Shown: positions 57,198-64,000 of the stretch, piece after piece
Numbering within the stretch: the stretch's first letter is position 1
Layout: every line of letters begins with the position of its first letter
Source of the DNA: Epiperipatus broadwayi
Lineage: Eukaryota; Onychophora; Udeonychophora; Euonychophora; Peripatidae
Length of the DNA stretch: 64,000 nucleotides
NCBI GenBank assembly: GCA_028023455.1
Contig: JAQFVV010000455.1
Coordinates: 310,001 to 374,000 of the forward strand
Direction: 5' to 3'
Made by a program: the position numbers and the translations under genes
The notes under the pieces: generated by a model
Told to the model about the DNA's origin: nothing
Seen by the model: only the letters and a program-made list of their open reading frames with translations
Database searches by the model: none

Positions 57198-58633
57198 AAA
57201 TTTATAAAATATTTATATTACTTATTTCTGTTTGATTTAGTATATTCTGATTTATTCTGTTCTGATTTATTGTTCTGCTCTATTGTTCTGATTTATTGTT
57301 CTGCTCCCTGATTTCCTATACATCCAGAGTCAAACACCTTTATCTATCCTCATATACCTTAAAATTTTCAACCACTCTTTCTCAGCCATAATTCTCCCCA
57401 TCAATCTATCTATATCTTTAGTGCCTTTAATTTACTTAACCTCCATCATCACTCTTTTTCCTTTACCTATATATGATTGATAAAGTATGAGGTCATAGTA
57501 CTATTTAAAACATTTATTTAAGAAAAAGCTATCTCTGTATTGGTGTGTCCTTTTTATGCCATCATTTATCTAGTTTTTCATGCTTTTATAAAACTTAACT
57601 CTCTCTATGCCCTTTTTTAATACACTAAGCAAAAAAAAAAAATTTACTTATATAACATATGTGCTAGATTTATAACAGAGTTCATGTCTCAAGTCATTTA
57701 TATACTCATCTATCCTTCTAGAGATCTGACAGATATTGACAGCCAAAAGAATGATTAGCAATTCACAATCATGAGATAGACAAAAGAATTCAATCACTGC
57801 ACTTAAAGCACACAATGCTCCATGAACACTCAGATGATCACCCCAATTCAATCACTCTAAGCTACTACAACCCATAATAGTTTATTGCAAACACTGTTGC
57901 ATTTCCCTGCTTGCGTCCAAGTCTTAGGGGCTTTAATTTGTCAAATACTGCCTTGCTTATTTTTAAAGTCTTAGAGGCAACAATTATATATCAGTAAAAC
58001 AAAATACTGCCTTGCTCTCTCTGGAGTCTTAGAGGCGAAATATTATGTATCAGAAAAATTATGCCTTGCTCTCTCTGGAGTCTTAGAGGCGAAATCATGG
58101 CAGGCCTACTGTTAACTGCTTCATGATAAAACAACTGATATTATAATCTGGGTTGGAGCAGTGAATGAGATAAATCAATCACCAGTGGCATGAATACATC
58201 ACATTCTCAAGGCAATGACAAAAATTCTCCATCCATCATCACAACCGTAACACAACCAACCAAACTCCAACAATCAAATATCCAATCCAACCTCCAAAAT
58301 CATAAATTTTCTATAACACAAACTTTTCAAATATGAACAAAATTATTATTCCACACTTCAAGGCTATTAATATTTCTATGCTTATTTAATTGATAAGCAA
58401 AATATATAAAAAAAAAAAAACAGTGTTATTAACTTTAACACATTATAAGTTGTGATATCATTATATTTTAAAAATTGAAACTAAGCTCTATAATGACTGT
58501 ATTCATTTATCATCATCAAAAATGCAATAACAGTAATCATCATCATCTAAACATCAGGCCAAAATATTTGTATACACTAATAATAAAAAAAAATTGCACA
58601 GAAAAAAAAATATTCTTTTTTTTTTTTTTTTTT
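57198..58633 (-). other. leader region of LTR element 2
   Basis: Between the primer-binding region and gag there are about 1.4 kb of non-coding leader. Near 57900-58100 the phrase TACTGCCTTGCTCTCTCTGG with AGTCTTAGAGGCGAAA is repeated two to three times about 65 bp apart. Short ATTGTTCTG repeats lie near 57240-57310. Confidence 0.5.
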
Positions 58634-58895
58634 AAACTATACATCTGTCATCACTATATACTACCCATCTCTCATGTATGTGGGGTATTTCAAGCCATTA
58701 TTTGGCTTATTTCGAGCCCTAGTTGGTGCGCCATTTGTAACAATTTAAATAAATCAATTGTCACAAACTATACACCTGTCATCACCATATACTACCCATC
58801 TCTCATGTATGTGGGGTATTTCAAGCCATTATTTGGCTTATTTCGAGCCCTAGTTGGCGCGCCATTTGTAACAATTTAAATAAATCAATTGCCAT
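58634..58895 (-). repeat. 131-bp tandem duplication of LTR end plus primer site
   Basis: Unit 58634-58764 is repeated at 58765-58895 with few changes. Each unit holds leader sequence, the primer-site phrase (TTGGTGCGCCA / TTGGCGCGCCA on the plus strand) and the last ~28 bp of the LTR beginning TGTAACAATTTAAATAAATC. The element therefore has two LTR-end/primer-site junctions in a row. Confidence 0.8.
58847..58864 (-). other. primer-binding site of element 2
   Basis: On the minus strand TGGCGCGCCAACTAGGGC starts two bases after the LTR end TTACA. Its form (TGGCGC...GGGC) is that of a site pairing with a tRNA 3' CCA end. The primer tRNA is not assigned. The duplicated version at 58716-58733 has one change (TGGCGCACC). 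Confidence 0.65.
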
Positions 58896-61800
58896 TTGTA
58901 ACAATTATTTATCAATTAATATCAATATGTATTTGTAATTATTAAATTAATATAAAAGATATGTATTTGTAACTATAATTTGTAACTATATCAATTCATC
59001 ATAGCATAGACAAAGAAAATATCAGCATTAAAGATTCTTGGTATTTATTTATATATTGGGGCAGTCATCTGAACAATAAAACATACTGGACATTGTCATC
59101 TAATAAAAATAATATTAAACATAGCAACTGAATAAAAGTACCCACTGTGAGATTCCTGGAGTGCCTTATGCTTATCTCCAATACTAGGTTCTTCTAACAA
59201 AGAATCCTTCCTATCCTTCTTTCCAAATATATAAGACCATTCATGGTCATATGCACACACGGGTGCTATTCATGACAACTTATAAAAAATATATTTTATA
59301 AAACTAATATTATGAAGTTGGAAAGGGATGATATCACTCTTTATTCAGTTTAGCTAAGTACATGTGTTTTCCCATGAGCGCCACTAGATTGTTTTCAATC
59401 TAGATAAGTATCTATTTATAGTGTACTTGAGTTCAAACTCATTCAGTACATATTTATTACACATGACTTGGATGACTATTGAACAAAAATGACATTCTTA
59501 CATTTTATCTATATTGATAAAATTACAGGATCCCAATATTACCAAAGTTTATACTATAGATCAAAGATTCTTATAGACATTGCTAGCTCATTAGCGTATA
59601 TTGATGAACAGACATGTATAATCCTATTAATGGCTTCCAAACAAGCATGTGAAGACCATTATTGATATTGATGGCCATTTAACTAAATTATTTATCACAA
59701 TAAAGGTAATAATGATGATGATGATAATAATATCATAATAATGATAATAATAGTGATATCATAATAATGATTATAATAGTGATGTCTAATAATGATTATA
59801 ATAGTGATGATGATACCAGCCATGGCTTATCAATAAACTCACAACAATAAATTCATCTTTATAAACTTATAGGCATCTATTAAAATTATCCTATTTCATA
59901 CTGGGATTTAATAATACTAATGGTGATGATTGATCATCATGAATCTCTTTGCATAATATTCAATTTTCTATAAACCCCTATTTACTAAAACATATTCATT
60001 ACGCTAAACATTAAATTTAATGATTATAATTTATTAATGATGATTGATGGCGATCATAACTTTTATATAGTATTATTTGAAACATTTTTAACTAATAACA
60101 TGATATCCATCTTTGATGAGGATGATCTAAATTCATGGACACAACACAATTTTAGCTTTCTATGTTGAACTATAATTATCAAAATTTGGTTATTCTCAAG
60201 CATAATCCTTAAATACTTAAATATCAACATTCTAGTTTACCTATTATTTTGCGGACGCTTAATATTTGCAAGTGATTGCTCAATATATACGAATAGTAAT
60301 ACTTAATAACTGCGAGCAATGATGATGAATTAAAATGATAGAATTAAGACAAAAAAAAAAAAACACAATATTCTTAATAATTACTCGGAAACCAATTAAG
60401 ATATATAATTATATTTTATTAACACTACTACTCTTTCTTTCCTTCTTTAAAGTCAAATCGACAATTAAATAAATGGCTTATTAATATAAAAATTTATATA
60501 AGTATAAGCAAATAAACTTAATATATAGGTTTGTCACTTTTCTTGATATCTCAAAATAAGCTGACTTAAATCAATATTAAAAAAAATACATATTCTATAA
60601 ATGCTTATTTAAGACTTTTCTTACTTATCATATCATAAAATAAATTTCAGGTGTAACTTGTATATGTTATTTCATTTCCATTCAAATGTAATGCCCTACT
60701 TTTTAATTTACTATTTTAAACTAATCATATATAACCTATTCTTTGATGTGTTTGGATAAACAGTTACACATTCACGCATTCGGTAATGTTAACATATATG
60801 TTTAAAATGTATACCCAAAAATTACATATATAAAAATATCTTTTTTCTTTTGCAACCTTATAGCGAAAGAAAATAAAATACATATATTAATTTTTTAATA
60901 TGCAACAAGATAAAATAAAAATAAAAAACATTATAAATGCATATATCTATAGGTTGCTCATTATCATTAACAACTGAAGAACAATTAAAAAAAAAAACAT
61001 TTCAACATTACAATATATAATAAAAAAAATAATGAAAAATTTAAGTTTAAAGATTTAAACTATGTTTGTGCTATGTTGTGAGATATTGCAAATAACTATA
61101 GATAAACAAGTCTTTAATGTTTCTGTATCAAAAAAGAAAATTGCTTTGACCAGTAAATTAAGGTTTACTTTTAATAAGTAAAAGAATAAAATCGGTTAAA
61201 GAAAGTTCATATTTACCCGTCTACTTTTTACTTCTTATTAATGTCCTGAATTTGAATTTTAGACTGCTTTTCTTTGCTCACCAACAAAAAAAAAAAAAAA
61301 GAAAGTTATTGCAGATACTTTTAAGATAATGCTGAATCAATTGACTTTGCTTGTTTCTTCAATTTCCTTATTATTCACTGTTGATTGGCTTCCTTCTACC
61401 ATTTAAAAGAAAAAAAAGTTATTATAAGTACTTTGAATAAGTAGGTACCGGTGGATTTGCTTGTCTCTCTTCTTTAAAAAAAATAATTGCTGTTGACACT
61501 TTAGATGATTGAGGTAAATCAACAAAAATTTGATTTATGGCTTCAAACTTGGTTCTACATGGCTGTTATGGATTTTCTCTTCCTCCTATCCCCTCTTCTC
61601 CATTGTTTGAAAGGCAATGAGCTTTTAATAAGACATGAACTAGGAACAAAGCATTCCATATAGCTTGCGTGGTTGGCTTCAAAATTTATAATTTTGTTGG
61701 TTATAACTGGATACATGATTTCATAGACAGATCAGCGGTTTTGACTCTTCTGTATTAATCAGGAAGCAGAAAAAATGGTTTAGCACTGCAAAGGCATAGT

Positions 61801-62699
61801 CTTATATATAACCAAATATGTTAATATCATTTTTATAATTATTACTAGCTTATAATAAATTCAATCTTGTTCCATTTCTCTCCTATTCTTTAATATTGCT
61901 TGAAAATTGCTTTATATAAACGCACATTTCATTTGCTCTTTTTTTTTTTTCAACTTTCAAAGAGTGAGAAAAAAAAAAAATTAAAGCGTTCACTCTCTTT
62001 TTTTTAAAAAAAAAAGATTCGAGCTTACATTTCTGCTTAAGAATTATAACAAGGAAGGACCGATTGAGTTGAGTCTCAAAATAATAATAATAATTTAACT
62101 GATCATCTCTCTAAAGAAATTTATTACTGACTGATCATCTCTTTAAAAAAATTAATGATTAACTGCCTCTTTAAAAAATTTCAGACTGACTGCCTAAAAA
62201 AATTGTTTTAATCGTTTATATCGCGAAAAAACATCTGGAAATCTTTATCTTAAAAAAAAAATCAAAGCTTCACAAGTTTGACGGTCACAATCAATGACGA
62301 CTTATAATTGACCGCTATCATCTACATCAAAGCACCTCTTTTGTGAAAATAATTTTAAGATACAGATAACAAACAAAGCTGGCCATCTATAGCAATCAGA
62401 AATAAGTGTAAAAGCATCTTTGTGTTTGTACAGATCTATTCATTGTTTCACACGTGTACAATTTTTATCTCCTAATCTAACAATTTTATTTTACACCTTT
62501 CTGATTTACTCTCTTTTAACAAAATGAAAGTTAAATAAATTTAACACATATTATTTAATAATAAAAATATTATATAATAAATCATAAAAAAGAACTGCTT
62601 ATTCATAATAATAGATCTATACATATAAATCTCTGTATGTATAAAAGAATAAAAAAATTTTTTTTTTTTTTTAATAATTGAATACTATATATATATGTA
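58867..62699 (-). repeat. 5' LTR of element 2, right end in gap
   Basis: The second LTR copy. It matches 52054-55954 until the assembly gap, where only about 14 bp of the LTR should be missing. It differs from the other copy in minisatellite length, homopolymer lengths and scattered substitutions. Confidence 0.85.
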
Positions 62700-63199
62700 N
62701 NNNNNNNNNNNNNNNNNNNNNNNNNNNNNNNNNNNNNNNNNNNNNNNNNNNNNNNNNNNNNNNNNNNNNNNNNNNNNNNNNNNNNNNNNNNNNNNNNNNN
62801 NNNNNNNNNNNNNNNNNNNNNNNNNNNNNNNNNNNNNNNNNNNNNNNNNNNNNNNNNNNNNNNNNNNNNNNNNNNNNNNNNNNNNNNNNNNNNNNNNNNN
62901 NNNNNNNNNNNNNNNNNNNNNNNNNNNNNNNNNNNNNNNNNNNNNNNNNNNNNNNNNNNNNNNNNNNNNNNNNNNNNNNNNNNNNNNNNNNNNNNNNNNN
63001 NNNNNNNNNNNNNNNNNNNNNNNNNNNNNNNNNNNNNNNNNNNNNNNNNNNNNNNNNNNNNNNNNNNNNNNNNNNNNNNNNNNNNNNNNNNNNNNNNNNN
63101 NNNNNNNNNNNNNNNNNNNNNNNNNNNNNNNNNNNNNNNNNNNNNNNNNNNNNNNNNNNNNNNNNNNNNNNNNNNNNNNNNNNNNNNNNNNNNNNNNNN
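62700..63199. other. assembly gap (500 N)
   Basis: Exactly 500 Ns, a usual placeholder for a gap of unknown size. It falls at the outer end of the long LTR, where two nearly identical 3.9-kb copies would hinder assembly. Confidence 0.95.
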
Positions 63200-63654
63200 T
63201 TTATGTATATGTTTATATTTTATCAATTTTTGTGTTTTCCTTTCATGAAAAGTTATGGATAATTATTTTAATCTTTTTTATTATTAATCTTTAATTCTAC
63301 TTCCTTGCTTTTATCTCTTATAGCGACACCCAGTTTTGGGCTGGTTTAATGCTCTAAACTTTTTAAGAAGTCTCAGCGAGAAAGCCATTAACCATTTCTT
63401 TTTTATCTCTTATGTATGTACCATTTCCTGTAGTTCGAAAGTACTATAGGAAAAACAACCACATATCTTCAAAAAACACGTATATTTAAATAATCTTTCA
63501 TTTTTATCTCCTCCCCCTCCTCATTTCAGTTCATAAAACTCTACTGTTAAATTGCAATAAATGATTTTGAAATGAATTGTTTGTTTATTTAGCAAAATTA
63601 TTTTTTCTTCTATTAGCTTAACTATCATATTACCAAAATATCATAAGGAAATAT
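63200..63654. other. AT-rich DNA right of the gap
   Basis: No gene or repeat is recognised, and no continuation of the LTR is seen after the gap. Confidence 0.4.
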
Positions 63655-64000
63655 GCAGCTATTAGAATTATGAGATAAATAAATAGCTTTTAAAACCACA
63701 CCAACAGATAAATCACCGCTAATTACTGGTTATTTGAAATTTCTCAGAGACCAGTTTCTTGAAATACAGAATCTTGTTTATTCCACTCCAAAAAAAATAA
63801 ATATCACTATTGGGAGATATATTCATTACTTGACCCAGTCAAACATTATGAAAAATCCACAATTAATTTGAAAAATATACAACTTTGCCATAAATTTAGA
63901 TACTACTCACTTGAACCAAAGTTCTTTGATTTTCTGGTAAAATTGAGCGTGGAGGCCTTACCCACCAACCACTTTTACAAATGTAGTAGACACATTCAGA
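63655..64000 (+). pseudogene. LINE ORF2 fragment, runs off the right edge
   Basis: A plus-strand relic related to the LINE at 35498-38049. The reading SPLITGYLKFLRDQFLEIQ (from about 63710) shifts frame near 63780 to WEIYSLLDPVKHYEKS, and then YYSLEPKFFDFLVKLSVEAL PTNHFY. This lines up with EPKFIDFIIKLNLDVLPTNQ of the other copy (37480-37540). The zinc motif would lie beyond the window. It differs enough from the first copy to be a separate lineage or an old insertion. Confidence 0.7.

Larger units (their letters stand above)
52054..62699 (-). mobile_element. LTR retrotransposon 2 (long LTRs, no RT), minus strand
   Basis: A large minus-strand element. Its 5' LTR is on the right (58867 into the gap at 62700), the 3' LTR on the left (52054-55954), with 2.9 kb between. 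The LTR would read TGAGGCAAAA...TTGTTACA. A primer-binding-site-like stretch lies just inside the 5' LTR and a GGGGG tract just outside the 3' LTR. The internal region holds one Gag-like ORF that ends in an integrase-like tail and lacks protease, RT and RNase H. The outer edge of the 5' LTR, and therefore the target duplication, is hidden by the 500-N gap. Confidence 0.85.

Noticed and set aside
58475-58879. 134-residue ORF on the plus strand
   Set aside because: It runs antisense across the duplicated leader/primer-site region of LTR element 2, including a long T-run. The repeat in the protein only mirrors the 131-bp duplication.
52054-62699. Plain segmental duplication of 3.9 kb
   Set aside because: The two copies have TG...CA ends, a primer site and a polypurine tract in the right places, and a gag ORF between them, so LTRs are the better explanation.
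62603-63294. Long ORFs of about 200 residues on both strands
   Set aside because: They consist almost wholly of the 500-N gap and have no sequence content.

Overview
This is a strongly AT-rich stretch of metazoan nuclear DNA. I recognise no host gene in it. Everything identifiable is a mobile element or a relic of one: a Penelope-like element (PLE), two pol-less LTR retrotransposons, several LINE lineages, short tRNA-derived SINEs, foldback elements and an ISXO2/Merlin-type DNA transposon. Short (TA)n arrays sit at many element junctions. This mix points to an AT-rich invertebrate, but I cannot name the species or phylum. There is one 500-N assembly gap (62700-63199).

Layout. 1-3.5 kb: AT-rich DNA with one SINE and a degenerate tandem repeat. 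3.5-7.55 kb: a PLE cluster, made of 405-bp pLTR units in inverted and tandem array, each carrying a hammerhead ribozyme, followed by a decayed RT ORF and a GIY-YIG ORF. 7.56-14.30 kb: LTR element 1 (gag only). 14.3-15.2 kb: a second hammerhead block, folded back on itself. 16-22 kb: two RTE-type LINE relics and foldbacks. 22-29 kb: foldbacks and a repeat family with a tRNA-like B box. 32.5-40.5 kb: LINE relics, including an RTE copy interrupted by a SINE, a second LINE and a foldback. 40.8-41.5 kb: a frameshifted ISXO2-type transposase. 41.9-51 kb: mostly featureless AT-rich DNA with two SINEs that have clear target-site duplications and a LINE 3' end. 52.05-62.7 kb: LTR element 2 on the minus strand, with ~3.9-kb LTRs and a gag ORF fused to what looks like the tail of integrase. 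The right edge holds the start of another LINE copy.

How the parts relate. None of the coding regions looks functional: catalytic-site changes, stops and frameshifts are widespread. The most interesting signal is the set of about nine hammerhead motifs (3654-15014). Seven or eight keep the conserved core. All share a possible two-pair stem III with a self-complementary loop, and the units carrying them join (TA)n at recurrent termini. Hammerheads are known from PLEs, so the motif itself is not new. The 195-bp unit that appears to have moved on its own, the unit inserted in the PLE's own ORF, and the head-to-head arrangement deserve a check. The second unusual item is LTR element 2: a deletion derivative joining Gag to an integrase C-terminus, with its LTR-end/primer-binding-site region duplicated in tandem.
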